NCBI GenBank assembly: GCA_907165135.1
Contig: OU015570.1
Coordinates: 2,852,376 to 2,916,375, forward strand
Reading direction: 5' to 3'
Length of the DNA: 64,000 nt
Origin: Oikopleura dioica
Lineage: Eukaryota > Chordata > Appendicularia > Copelata > Oikopleuridae
Positions 54,293 to 64,000 of the stretch are shown here, piece after piece; the first letter of the stretch is position 1; each line of letters opens with the position of its first letter. The notes below the pieces were generated by a model. That model ran no database searches, had not been told where the DNA came from, and saw only the letters and a list, made by a program, of their open reading frames with translations. A program made the translations under genes and the position numbers.

Positions 54293-54374
54293 ACCGTTTT
54301 CTTTCATTATTTCTTATTGCATGAAAAAGGATGACAAAGCTCTAGTTAAAAAATCACTATTTGTTCATAATTAT

Positions 54375-54864
54375 CAATATCAAATTATTATTATTTTTGA
54401 AAAAAAAAACGACGAGAGCTTTTATATAAGTGTAAAAAGTAACAATGATTTTTCGGTCATGCTTTGTTTGTGTGAGCCGTCATAATCAGAGAAAGTCAAT
54501 ATTGGTACGATCTTTACGGTCACCGATTTAAAGGTTATTTCGGTCATCTGTTGTCTTTTTAATTATCCTTAGCGCTATTCTCATCTAAGCAACAAACCGA
54601 AACGGTTTATTGACCGAGAATTATCACAGAGTGTAAGAGATAATTTGATTGCTGCGGAATTTTAAGGCGAGACAAGAAGATAAAAAAGAATCTCGATGCG
54701 TTTTTCGGTATTTTTTATTAAAGTTAGTAAGTAGTTAAATGTTTAAGTAGTTTTCAATGCATTTCGAAGCGTTTATATATTTTATAAAAATATTAATCGA
54801 CGATTTCAGGAAAATTTTTTTAAAAAGATAATTAATGCATTAAAGGGGTAGGGTCCCCGTACAC
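54375..54864 (+). repeat. forward fragment of the subtelomeric unit
   Basis: Matches ~24737-25220 in forward orientation and ends at CCGTACAC, where E3 begins. Confidence 0.8.
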
Positions 54865-56174
54865 TGATATCCTTAGGGAACAACGCCTCAAACAAAATCA
54901 AACTCTTCTTTTTCACGGCCAAAGATTTACGCAAGTTCGGGTCTACATGGTTATAAAATCTGTTTTATCAGCTTGGTATCACCAAATTGATTTCTCAGTT
55001 TTTTTCGTAAAAAATCATTTCACGGTAGTTTTCTAAACACGATAAAAAAGACGGTCAGTTTTAACGAGCCAGACTGACCCAAAACATCAATTCGTTATCA
55101 TCTCATTATCTTATTCTTTTGGTCTTTTCTATCTTTCATTGGAATGCTCACATGCTCTCATCATAATCAACGGGTCGGAAATTAATTAAGGGTTCTGTCT
55201 AGGATTAATGTGTATGTACGCATACTTCGAAAAATCTTAATTTGTTTCTGACTTTTCTAGTGCAATTCGACGTCATTTCATCAAACAAATAGTACCTCGC
55301 AATACCGTGCTTCGTTTTAATATTCGATCTTTTTATTATCACGTCTTGCGATTTTACAGTTCAATTATTGACCGTGCAGCTTACGATTTAATTTCAACAA
55401 CGAGGACGCCTACAACGCTCTTAACAACTTCTACTACTTCAACGAACCGATATATCGCCGTATCACTCGCGATGCCGTGGGAACGGGTCCTTTTCTATGT
55501 CAGAAGGCCCGCTTGTCGCAAAGTAGCGAGTCGTAAGAGAAGATACGATGTGAACCGCGACAGTAACTCTCCCCGGGTACGTTCCTTGGATTTTTTCTAT
55601 TCTTTAAATTCGAAAAAAAATATTTTAACTAGAATCCTGACCAAATTTAAGTTTAAATATTTATTTCTTATTTTGTACATATTCTTTATTTCTTTTATTC
55701 GTTTTTATTTTACAGTCATTTCTACGGTCACATAGTGAGAAGTTTAAATGACTGTAAATTTATTCTTTGTTTATTTTTATCAAAAATTATAATTTGCGTT
55801 TTATGAACTCTTCACACGCGGCGCCGGCTCGAAAAGATAAACGATCATAACTTGCTCGGCAAGCTCGACAAGCTCAGCTCTAAATCGGCAAGAATACGAT
55901 CCGTAAGGATTTCCCGAAAGAAAAACTGCTTTGATGGCCTTGGGCTTTCTTCCTTGATTTCAAAAACAAAAGCTTTTCAAAAGCTCAAAAACAACCGCTC
56001 GTTCAAAAACATTGATTCAATCTCGCCGTATTTAACCGCGCGCCGTGCTTCTTTTTCTCATTCAAATCACAAATAAAACCACGCAAATTAAAAAATTTGA
56101 TTCTCGTCATTTTTAGCTTGGCATTCTAGAGTTAGAGAACGCGCATAAATTGCAGGACAGCCGCTTCCGTATCA
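54865..56174 (+). repeat. E3 5' LTR (1,310 bp)
   Basis: Begins TGATATCC after GTACAC and ends CGTATCA. A short ORF at 55307-55735 lies inside it and has no coding features. It shares conserved blocks with the E1 LTR (for example AAGAGAAGATACG, CGCGACAGTAACT). Confidence 0.88.
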
Positions 56175-57280
56175 TGGTGACCGCTACTCCTGAAGAGGTA
56201 CTGTACAAAAGTCATGCACTTTTTTCGGTTTCTCCAAATCAAATGATTAGATTAGGGATGAGAAATTACGAATTTAATCTGATTAGCTCGTCAATTAAAG
56301 ACAAAATTCAGCGAGCAAAATGGATTTTTGATAAGTCGCTAGCGGAAAATAAGCCCACAAACAAATCTGACCTTGAGGCCCAATTCGCGCGTCTTTCGAG
56401 TTCGTTTGTCTACAATTCTTGTGAGCCCTGCTTTCTCAAAGAATACGGAGAAGACCTTTATGGATTTGAATCAGCCGAAGAAAAATTGTCTTTTTGACAT
56501 CCGTTTTTGGCGACGAATCGGCCGAAGAGAAAATTCTTCGGAATAAAGAAAAACTAGAAAGTCTCACTCGTAAAAGTGAAAATAATGAGAAGTTCGAGAT
56601 TTTTTGTCACGTGTAAAAACAGTCGCGGAGAAGATTTCGCAAAAACCGGACGCAAGAGAATATATTATAGACACTCAATTTCGAAAGTCTCTTACTCCGG
56701 AATTGCAGAATTTTCTTCGGGATCAATGCATGCTTGAAAAAACCCCCGAGGAGATTTCAAAATTCCTGGACAAAAGAAAGAGGAATGAAACGGTTCCCAA
56801 AGTTTCTCAAATTGAGATTGACGCGAAACTTGGCTCGTTTTTTCAGCAAACCTCCGATTTAATTTCAAAATCATCAATGTCCTTTGAGGACCAAATTGCT
56901 CAATTAAAAATGGAGCAGAAAAAATCGGAAGAGGCTGCGGAAAAGCGGGCATGTGCGCTGCATGATCAGATTGAAAGGTTAACGGCCACAATTTCAAAAT
57001 TGGAATTAGATCGTCGCAACGATCATAGTTTGACGCGCCAAAATCCCCAGCAACGGAATTTTCAAAGTCGAAATTTGGGCGCGCCGAACGCTGATCGACA
57101 ACGGCCTCGACGTTTTTGTGGATTTTGTAATACAGACACCCATTTCAGATCGCATTGTCCCTTTATTACCTGTCATTTTTGTCAGAAAAAGGCCACATGA
57201 AAACTGCGTGCCCCGAGAATCCCGATAGAATTTACAGAGCGGCCCGAGTTGAGGGAGACCAATCTTCAAAAAACGAGTAA
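56174..57280 (+). pseudogene. gag: E3 Gag, frameshifted
   Basis: ATG at 56174 (last LTR base) opens a protein very similar to E1 Gag (MVTATPEEVLYKSHALF). Three single-base differences from E1 break it: T5 instead of T6 at ~56491, a T-run change at ~56601, and A5 at 57186-57190 in the second zinc knuckle. The first CCHC knuckle (CGFCNTDTHFRSHC, ~57116) is intact. The gag stop TAA is at 57278-57280. Confidence 0.8.
57268..57274 (+). promoter_or_regulatory. E3 gag-pol -1 frameshift site AAAAAAC
   Basis: TCA AAA AAC GAG TAA in the gag frame, identical in layout to E1. Confidence 0.8.
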
Positions 57281-58142
57281 ATGGAACTGGAAGCCCTGGT
57301 CAGGCAACAGTTCCAAGGACTTGTTCAATTTTTCGCATAAGATTACAGTATTTCGTAGAGATGACAATTTTTCAAAAACAATCAAAATGCTCGTCGATTC
57401 AGGATCTCAGCTTAATCTCCTCCCAAAATCTTTTATTCCCGATAATGTTAAAATTCACGCGCCAGATATTTTTGCAAAGAATTACGGTGGGGGCAGTGTT
57501 GAGATTCTTGGTTATGTTGAATGTGATTTTCATGTTAAAACTGAAAAATGGGGTAAATCCCGATTTTACATAGTTAATGATAATTGCGAGGCAATTCTTG
57601 GTTCAGAAGCGCTTAAATCCAACGAAATATTGATAAATCTCCATCGTAATCGTCTTGTCAAATCAGGCCCAATTGAGCGAATGGCTAATCTATCAAATAA
57701 TTCATTGAATAACCCGTCAATTTTTGGTATCGAACAGGATAGTTTATACGCTGTATCAGAACAGAACTTCACATTTAGAGGCAAAAGTGAACAAATAATT
57801 GATTTAAAAATTCCTCATTTAAATAGATCGATGAACTTATTTTTAGAAGAGAGCCAGCTTAAAAATTCAAAGCTTGAATTGATAGAATCATTTCAGAGAG
57901 TTGATCCCGAAAATCCGGTTTTTCGTGTTCTTGTTATCAATCCCCTTAATTCCTCGATAAAGATTCCCGCTGGAACAGTTTTTGCAAAACTCGCAGAAAT
58001 AGCTGAGATCGCGTCTATAAATCCTTCAAAAAAGGATCTTGATTTTATTCTTTCACGGTTAAAAATAGGGGATATATCGGAAAAAAAATCGCCCAATATT
58101 TTTTGGTCTTCTTGGTATCTACACCCACTTATTTCAAGATGA
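57275..58142 (+). CDS. pol: E3 Pol part 1: protease region
   Basis: Open frame after the slippery site. The protease shows MLVDSGSQLNLLPKS (~57387). It corresponds to E1 34197-35050. The frame is lost near the A8 (58081-58088) and T6 runs, so the last ~15 residues before the stop are out of frame. Confidence 0.75.
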
Positions 58143-58152
58143 AGACGACGAT

Positions 58153-59085
58153 TTGCCTGTTTCTAATCTTGAGAAATTTTCGATTGAATTAGAGACTGAT
58201 CGCCCCATTTCCAGTAATATGTACAGAACGCCCTATGCACTCCGTGGAGTAATGGGAAAAACCCTTACATCATACCTTGGCCAAGACATGATTGTGCGGA
58301 TAAATTCTCCTTATAACTCTCCCGCGTTACTTGTAAGAAAACGTAATGGAACATTTAGATTATGTATCGATTATAGGAAGCTTAATTCGTTTACGCTACA
58401 GCAACATCACCCGTTGCAACAAATAGAAGACGTTTTAGGGTTTTTGGAGAACAGCTTGATTTTTTCTTGCGTTGATTTGCGCAAAGGTTTTCATCAATGC
58501 CTCGTGGACGAGGAATCCAGGGCGAAGCTTGCTTTTTCGACTGAACAGGGACAATTTACATGGAAAAGGCTCCCCATGGGCCTTAAAAATGCCCCGATTC
58601 ATTTCGCAAAATGCATGGATATTATTTTACGAGACACGCCGAAAACAGAAATTTGCGCATATTTAGACGATTTAGTGGTGCACTCAAAAACAGAGGAAGA
58701 ACATCTGGCTAATTTAAGTAAATTGTTTCAAATTTTAGATCAGAATAATTTGCGGATTAATATTGAAAAGGCGAATTTCTTCGAGCGAAAAGCATGCATT
58801 TTGGGTTTTGAAGTGTTTAATGGGAAAATACGACCTTCGCAAGACAAAATCGAAGCGGTTAGAAAACTGACAATTCCCAAAAATCGTGAAGAGGCACAAT
58901 CTCTTTTCGGACTCCTTTCTCAGCACAGAAAATTTATTAAAAATTTTGCGCCCCTTGGTGTAGAGATTTCTAAAACGTATAGAGGCTCGTTTCGTTGGAC
59001 AAAAGAAGCCACAGATGCATTTGAAAAGCTCAAGAATATCATATGCCAAAACACGCTTGAGTTAAAGATCCCCCCCTCTAAATAA
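58153..59085 (+). CDS. pol: E3 Pol part 2: reverse transcriptase
   Basis: RT with FRLCIDYRKLN, SCVDLRKGFHQ, PMGLKNAP and YLDD (~58660), then the thumb/connection LFGLLSQHRKF. It ends with KIPPSK and a stop directly after a C7 run (59070-59076), the same position and length as the C7 break in E1. Confidence 0.83.
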   Translation: MPVSNLEKFSIELETDRPISSNMYRTPYALRGVMGKTLTSYLGQDMIVRINSPYNSPALLVRKRNGTFRLCIDYRKLNSFTLQQHHPLQQIEDVLGFLENSLIFSCVDLRKGFHQCLVDEESRAKLAFSTEQGQFTWKRLPMGLKNAPIHFAKCMDIILRDTPKTEICAYLDDLVVHSKTEEEHLANLSKLFQILDQNNLRINIEKANFFERKACILGFEVFNGKIRPSQDKIEAVRKLTIPKNREEAQSLFGLLSQHRKFIKNFAPLGVEISKTYRGSFRWTKEATDAFEKLKNIICQNTLELKIPPSK

Positions 59086-61558
59086 TGGAGTTTTCATTCT
59101 TGAGACTGATGCTAGTCAGCATAGTCTTGGTGGGGTTCTTTATCTTTGCGCGGAGCAAAATAAAGAGCACCACCATTCTCATAAATGTCTACAGCCAATA
59201 GCTTATCATTCGCTAAATTTCACTACGGCTCAGCTTAAATATGGGACTTTAGAAAAGGAACTGTATAGTGGGAAAACATGTATGGAACGTTGGAGAGCTT
59301 ATCTGGCCTATGTTGATTTTCTCTGGATAACAGATAATTCATGTGTTAAATATGCCCAATCATTCAAGACAAGCAATTTGAAAATTCAAAGATGGTTCAC
59401 GGAACTTCAAGGGTTTTCGTTTAGAATTGAGCAAAGAAAAACTCATCAAATGAAAATAAGTGACTGCCTTAGTCGTAATTTATTATATTGTACGGTAAAT
59501 CAAATCAATTTTACAATGGAGTCATTTGTTGAGTTTCAGAAAGCAGATTCTATTTTATCGCAAGTAAGACGTTTTGTTAGTATTGATAGATGGCCAAATA
59601 ATCCCGCACGAGATTTGATTCCATTTTTTATTCGAAGATCTGACCTAGAAATTATTAAGTCTGGAGAGCTTGTTTTGAACTCATCTGCTAATCAAAAAAG
59701 ATTTTGCGTCCCCGAGGCATTGACAAAAACTATTTGTAGCAAATACCATGATCGCTCCCATTTCGGAATTGACATAACAGCTGAAAAAATCTCCAGAAAT
59801 TATTTTTGGCCAGGATTGAAAAATACAGTTGCCGATTTTATAAGGTCATGCCACACGTGTCAAACTTCTAAGCCAAATCTTCAGCCAAATAGAGCCCCTC
59901 TAGGTAAATCGGAAACACCTAGCGGACCATTTGAAATTTTGTATTTTGACCTTATCGGACCGCTTCAAGAAACTGATTTTGGTAATAAATATATCATGGT
60001 TGTGATAGATGGATTTAGCAAAAAAGTTTACGCAGAGCCCTTATCGTGTAAAAAATCGGATTATCTTCTGCAAAAATTTCGCAGCGTTTTATTTAGGAAT
60101 CCAAAATTCCCGAAATATATCGTTCTGGACAATGCGAAAGAACATATATTGATCGAAAAATTTTTGAAAGAAAATAAAATCGGTGTTCACTACATTCCCC
60201 CGCGTCATCCTCAGTCAAATGGGCAAGTCGAAAATGTCAACCGAACCATTAAAGCTAGGCTTAGAGCACGGACGAATTGGGTTAATTGGGATATTTTCCT
60301 TTTCGAAATTATTCACGAAATAAACAGTAGCTTACATACAGTACTCGGAACAACCCCATTCTGCGTGGAAACAGGTGTTAAAAACAGTCATCATTTTCAA
60401 GACCCAAACTGGCGAACATATGGAGATAAAATCGACGTGGATTTTGAAAATATCCGTGCGAAAGTTGAGCAAGAAAAGAGAAAAAGATTGGCAAAATTTG
60501 ACAATCCTTTTTTCAAGGAGTACAATTTGGGCGATAAAATACTTATAAAAAATTTCCGTGAAAAATTTCCCCCATTTATTGGTCCTTTTATAGTCACATT
60601 TAAATCTCCGAGTGGATTATGGTATACGGTTAAAAATGATAAGGAGGAATTTCGGCGTCATGCAGAGCATATGAAAATCTATACTGAGCGAAATGCGACC
60701 ACAAAAACGGAAGAGAATTTTGACACAACCCAAAAGCTTGTTACAAAAAATCACAATAATGATCTCGAGCTTCTTGAAATTTTTTCGGAAAACCATCTTT
60801 TTTCGGGGACTTCTCTTGGTCTGTTTGGTGAAAACTTCTCTGATGAAGAGAAATCGAATAATGTGCATGAATCAGTATCCTCAGAAATATCAGAAAAATC
60901 TTTTTCCTCGGAATCTTGTCGGGAGCGGTTTAGTTCGTCTTCAGAATCAGATAATATTTCCTCATCATCGACTCTTCTGATAGAATTGCCACAGCCGAAT
61001 ATTGATCTGAGTCAAATATCCGATTTGAATCAATTAGAAAATGGATCAAATATTGCGTTTGATTCTGAGAAATCAAGTTCTGAGTTCGAGCCCTCCGTTC
61101 ATCTGATGTCCTATGATAAATTGCCGGAAATTGATCCAATAGTTGCCCTTAAACGAACGCGTGAAAGATCTGATGATTCTATTGTTGAGCGCAAGATTGC
61201 TAAATTTACAGTCGAAAATAATTTGGAAAATATGTCAATCCACATAAAAATGGAGAATCATGATCTTGAGTTCTTCAAGCGTCTTAATGATAAGTGGCAA
61301 AACACTGATGATATAGAACAAAGTTATGTTGAAAACGGTATCTTTATCAAGCTCAATGAACTTACAAGGGATTCGCTTCTATTTATTCTATTTAAAATGA
61401 ATCAGAATTTTGATCTCGAAGAATCAAGGGCAGAACTTCAGATAAAAGTGAAGGAAACCATTCGTAGAGAATACCCAAACTGGCGTAAATCAAAAAACGG
61501 ACAACTTCTTTTCTTTGCGATCTTTAGAGTTCAAAAGAGAGAACTTTGTACGATTTGA
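59078..61558 (+). CDS. pol: E3 Pol part 3: RNase H, integrase and tail
   Basis: The frame is open from 59078 (first ATG 59282). The RNase H has ETDASQHSLGGVLY (~59101), TDNS and DCLSR. The integrase has a His-His/Cys-Cys zinc domain (~59748-59860), catalytic Asp in YFDLIGPL, Asp in IVLDNAKEH and Glu in GQVENVN, then the GPF module (~60580) and an acidic tail. It stays in frame where E1 breaks (A6 at ~60020). The frame ends early at 61558 because of a missing A (VQKRELCTI); the remaining ~60 codons of the tail continue in another frame to ~61730. Confidence 0.83.
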   Translation, partial: LNNGVFILETDASQHSLGGVLYLCAEQNKEHHHSHKCLQPIAYHSLNFTTAQLKYGTLEKELYSGKTCMERWRAYLAYVDFLWITDNSCVKYAQSFKTSNLKIQRWFTELQGFSFRIEQRKTHQMKISDCLSRNLLYCTVNQINFTMESFVEFQKADSILSQVRRFVSIDRWPNNPARDLIPFFIRRSDLEIIKSGELVLNSSANQKRFCVPEALTKTICSKYHDRSHFGIDITAEKISRNYFWPGLKNTVADFIRSCHTCQTSKPNLQPNRAPLGKSETPSGPFEILYFDLIGPLQETDFGNKYIMVVIDGFSKKVYAEPLSCKKSDYLLQKFRSVLFRNPKFPKYIVLDNAKEHILIEKFLKENKIGVHYIPPRHPQSNGQVENVNRTIKARLRARTNWVNWDIFLFEIIHEINSSLHTVLGTTPFCVETGVKNSHHFQDPNWRTYGDKIDVDFENIRAKVEQEKRKRLAKFDNPFFKEYNLGDKILIKNFREKFPPFIGPFIVTFKSPSGLWYTVKNDKEEFRRHAEHMKIYTERNATTKTEENFDTTQKLVTKNHNNDLELLEIFSENHLFSGTSLGLFGENFSDEEKSNNVHESVSSEISEKSFSSESCRERFSSSSESDNISSSSTLLIELPQPNIDLSQISDLNQLENGSNIAFDSEKSSSEFEPSVHLMSYDKLPEIDPIVALKRTRERSDDSIVERKIAKFTVENNLENMSIHIKMENHDLEFFKRLNDKWQNTDDIEQSYVENGIFIKLNELTRDSLLFILFKMNQNFDLEESRAELQIKVKETIRREYPNWRKSKNGQLLFFAIFRVQKRELCTI

Positions 61559-61785
61559 ATGTCCCCGAGCTAAAAACACTGTGTGCATCTTATGATTTAC
61601 CGTGTAAATTTTATAACTGTTCGAAAACGATTTTACAAGCATCAATTGAGACCGAATTGTTAAAAAATTTCCAAGTCATCCTACACGTAAAAATGTTTTA
61701 ATTTTTCTTCCTGACAATGAAACAGAAATTTGAAACAAAAGAAAGGCGAAAAAGATGCTCGTTTGCGACCCATGGAAGGTCACAG

Positions 61786-62138
61786 TGATATCCTTAGGGA
61801 ACAACGCCTAAAACAAAATCAAACTCTTCTTTTTCACGGCCAAAGATTTACGCAAGTTCGGGTCTACATGGTTATAAAATCTGTTTTATCAGCTTGGTAT
61901 CACCAAATTGATTTCTCAGTTTTTTTCGTAAAAAATCATTTCACGGTAGTTTTCTAAACACGATAAAAAAGACGGTCAGTTTTAACGAGCCAGACTGACC
62001 CAAAACATCAATTCGTTATCATCTCATTATCTTATTCTTTTGGTCTTTTCTATCTTTCATTGGAATGCTCACATGCTCTCATCATAATCAACGGGTCGGA
62101 AATTAATTAAGGGTTCTGTCTAGGATTAATGTGTATGT
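61786..62138 (+). repeat. E3 3' LTR, truncated at 353 bp
   Basis: Begins TGATATCC after AAGGTCACAG and follows the 5' LTR up to GTGTATGT (5' LTR position ~55217), then changes to TTAGGG repeats. Confidence 0.92.
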
Positions 62139-64000
62139 TAGGGTTAGTTAGGGTTAGGGTTAGGGTTAGGGTTAGGGTTAGGGTTAGGGTTAGGGTTAGG
62201 GTTAGGGTTAGGGTTAGGGTTAGGGTTAGGGTTAGGGTTAGGGTTAGGGTTAGGGTTAGGGTTAGGGGTTAGGGTTAGGGTTAGGGTTAGGGTTAGGGTT
62301 AGGGTTAGGGTTAGGGTTAGGGTTAGGGTTAGGGTTAGGGTTAGGGTTAGGGTTAGGGTTAGGGTTAGGGTTAGGGTTAGGGTTAGGGTTAGGGTTAGGG
62401 TTAGGGTTAGGGTTAGGGTTAGGGTTAGGGTTAGGGTTAGGGTTAGGGTTAGGTTAGGGTTAGGGTTAGGGTTAGGGTTAGGGTTAGGTTAGGGTTAGGG
62501 TTAGGGTTAGGGTTAGGGTTAGGGTTAGGGTTAGGGTTAGGGTTAGGGTTAGGGTTAGGGTTAGGGTTAGGGTTAGGGTTAGGGTTAGGGTTAGGGTTAG
62601 GGTTAGGGTTAGGGTTAGGGTTAGGGTTAGGGTTAGGGTTAGGGTTAGGGTTAGGGTTAGGGTTAGGGTTAGGGTTAGGGTTAGGGTTAGGGTTAGGGTT
62701 AGGGTTAGGGTTAGGTTAGGGTTAGGGTTAGGGTTAGGGTTAGGGTTAGGGTTAGGGTTAGGGTTAGGGTTAGGGTTAGGGTTAGGGTTAGGGTTAGGGT
62801 TAGGGTTAGGGTTAGGGTTAGGGTTAGGGTTAGGGTTAGGGTTAGGTTAGGGTTAGGGTTAGGGTTAGGGTTAGGGTTAGGGTTAGGGTTAGGGTTAGGT
62901 TAGGGTTAGGGTTAGGGTTAGGGTTAGGGTTAGGGTTAGGGTTAGGTTAGGGTTAGGGTTAGGGTTAGGGTTAGGGTTAGGGTTAGGGTTAGGGTTAGGG
63001 TTAGGGTTAGGGTTAGGGTTAGGGTTAGGGTTAGGGTTAGGGTTAGGGTTAGGGTTAGGGTTAGGGTTAGGGTTAGGGTTAGGGTTAGGGTTAGGGTTAG
63101 GGTTAGGGTTAGGGTTAGGGTTAGGGTTAGGGTTAGGGTTAGGTTAGGGTTAGGGTTAGGGTTAGGGTTAGGGTTAGGGTTAGGGTTAGGGTTAGGGTTA
63201 GGGTTAGGGTTAGGGTTAGGGTTGGGTTAGGGTTAGGGTTAGGGGTTAGGGTTAGGGTTAGGGTTAGGGTTAGGGTTAGGGTTAGGGTTAGGGTTAGGGT
63301 TAGGGTTAGGGTTAGGGTTAGGGTTAGGTTAGGGTTAGGGTTAGGTTAGGGTTAGGGTTAGGGTTAGGGTTAGGGTTAGGGTTAGGGTTAGGGTTAGGGT
63401 TAGGGTTAGGGTTAGGGTTAGGGTTAGGGTTAGGGTTAGGTTAGGGTTAGGTTAGGGTTAGGGTTAGGGTTAGGGTTAGGGTTAGGGTTAGGGTTAGGGT
63501 TAGGGTTAGGGTTAGGGTTAGGGTTAGGGTTAGGGTTAGGGTTAGGGTTAGGGTTAGGGTTAGGGTTAGGGTTAGGGTTAGGGTTAGGGTTAGGGTTAGG
63601 GTTAGGGTTAGGGTTAGGGTTAGGGTTAGGGTTAGGGTTAGGGTTAGGGTTAGGGTTAGGGTTAGGGTTAGGGTTAGGGTTAGGGTTAGGGTTAGGGTTA
63701 GGGTTAGGGTTAGGGTTAGGGTTAGGGTTAGGGTTAGGGTTAGGGTTAGGGTTAGGGTTAGGGTTAGGGTTAGGGTTAGGGTTAGGGTTAGGGTTAGGGT
63801 TAGGGTTAGGGTTAGGGTTAGGGTTAGGGTTAGGGTTAGGGTTAGGGTTAGGGTTAGGGTTAGGGTTAGGGTTAGGGTTAGGGTTAGGGTTAGGGTTAGG
63901 GTTAGGGTTAGGGTTAGGGTTAGGGTTAGGGTTAGGGTTAGGGTTAGGGTTAGGGTTAGGGTTAGGGTTAGGGTTAGGGTTAGGGTTAGGGTTAGGGTTA
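62138..64000 (+). repeat. terminal telomere repeat (TTAGGG)n
   Basis: About 310 TTAGGG units to the end of the window, G-rich strand running towards the right end as expected for a right telomere. A few variant units occur: TTAG in the first repeats, TTAGG (missing G) at more than ten places, TTAGGGG (~62262, ~63240) and TTGGG (~63222). Confidence 0.97.

Larger units (their letters stand above)
49578..54374 (-). repeat. inverted subtelomeric block
   Basis: Three inverted pieces: 49578-49816 mirrors ~25170-25400. 49846-54184 mirrors the unit from ~22043 backwards across a unit junction to ~22320, so it spans two neighbouring tandem units. 54185-54374 mirrors the MITE array and its left flank after a deletion. 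It then switches back to forward orientation. Confidence 0.8.
54865..62138 (+). mobile_element. E3: Ty3/gypsy-like LTR retrotransposon truncated by the telomere
   Basis: Same family as E1 (LTR TGATATCC...CGTATCA, same gag start, slippery site and tail), but the LTR is 1,310 bp. The 3' LTR is cut after 353 bp and the telomere array begins there. The retained 3' LTR differs from the 5' LTR by about one base (CTCAAAC versus CTAAAAC), so it is young. Gag and Pol contain several single-base homopolymer breaks. Confidence 0.9.

Overview
Raw sequence suggests the right end of a compact, AT-rich animal chromosome. The last 1.86 kb is a TTAGGG array running to the window end. Before it lie three Ty3/gypsy-type LTR retrotransposons, repeated subtelomeric units, Penelope-like remains and a retroelement with an envelope-like gene. 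Short convergent genes, small introns, TTAGGG telomeres and env-carrying gypsy elements all fit a tunicate such as Oikopleura dioica, whose Tor gypsy elements are known to include env-bearing forms. The species is an inference and was not tested. Many breaks in otherwise well-kept reading frames fall in homopolymers, so uncorrected long-read indels are a real possibility throughout.

Layout. 1-2.3 kb: remnants of ordinary genes (a coiled-coil exon on the minus strand, an Ulp1/C48-like protease gene on the plus strand, a WD-repeat exon on the minus strand). 2.4-11.4 kb: an old retroelement region. It has the GPY-type tail of an integrase, interrupted by a 1.56-kb TIR transposon that carries a tRNA-Ile(AAU) gene, a tRNA pseudogene and a captured copy of the Ulp1 gene's 3' end. 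Then come a 780-aa class-I-fusion-like Env ORF, small accessory ORFs, a recurring GGAGGANTCCTCC-type palindrome and a decayed SGNH-esterase gene. 12.1-17.4 kb: a broken Penelope-like reverse transcriptase (minus), two hammerhead-ribozyme cores (plus), and several MITE/foldback elements. 

17.5-31.9 kb: a diverged subtelomeric copy, then a ~4.69-kb unit in tandem (2.4 copies), each carrying a MITE whose ends are 10-bp tandem repeats. 31.9-47.7 kb: retrotransposon E1 (plus) inserted in the third unit with TSD CAAAC. A second, better-preserved retrotransposon E2 (minus, 38.7-46.5 kb, TSD GTGAT) is nested 4 bp inside E1's 3' LTR. 47.7-54.9 kb: the rest of unit 3, then an inverted block with a 29-bp interstitial telomere motif at one breakpoint. 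54.9-62.1 kb: retrotransposon E3 (plus), whose 3' LTR is cut off after 353 bp and capped directly by the telomere.

How it works together. All three elements share one plan: gag whose ATG uses the last base of the 5' LTR, a conserved A AAA AAC slippery site just before the gag stop, then protease-RT-RNase H-integrase, and a long acidic integrase tail ending in SAP-like motifs. The subtelomere has evolved by tandem duplication, inversion, nested retrotransposition and, apparently, telomere healing on a broken element.
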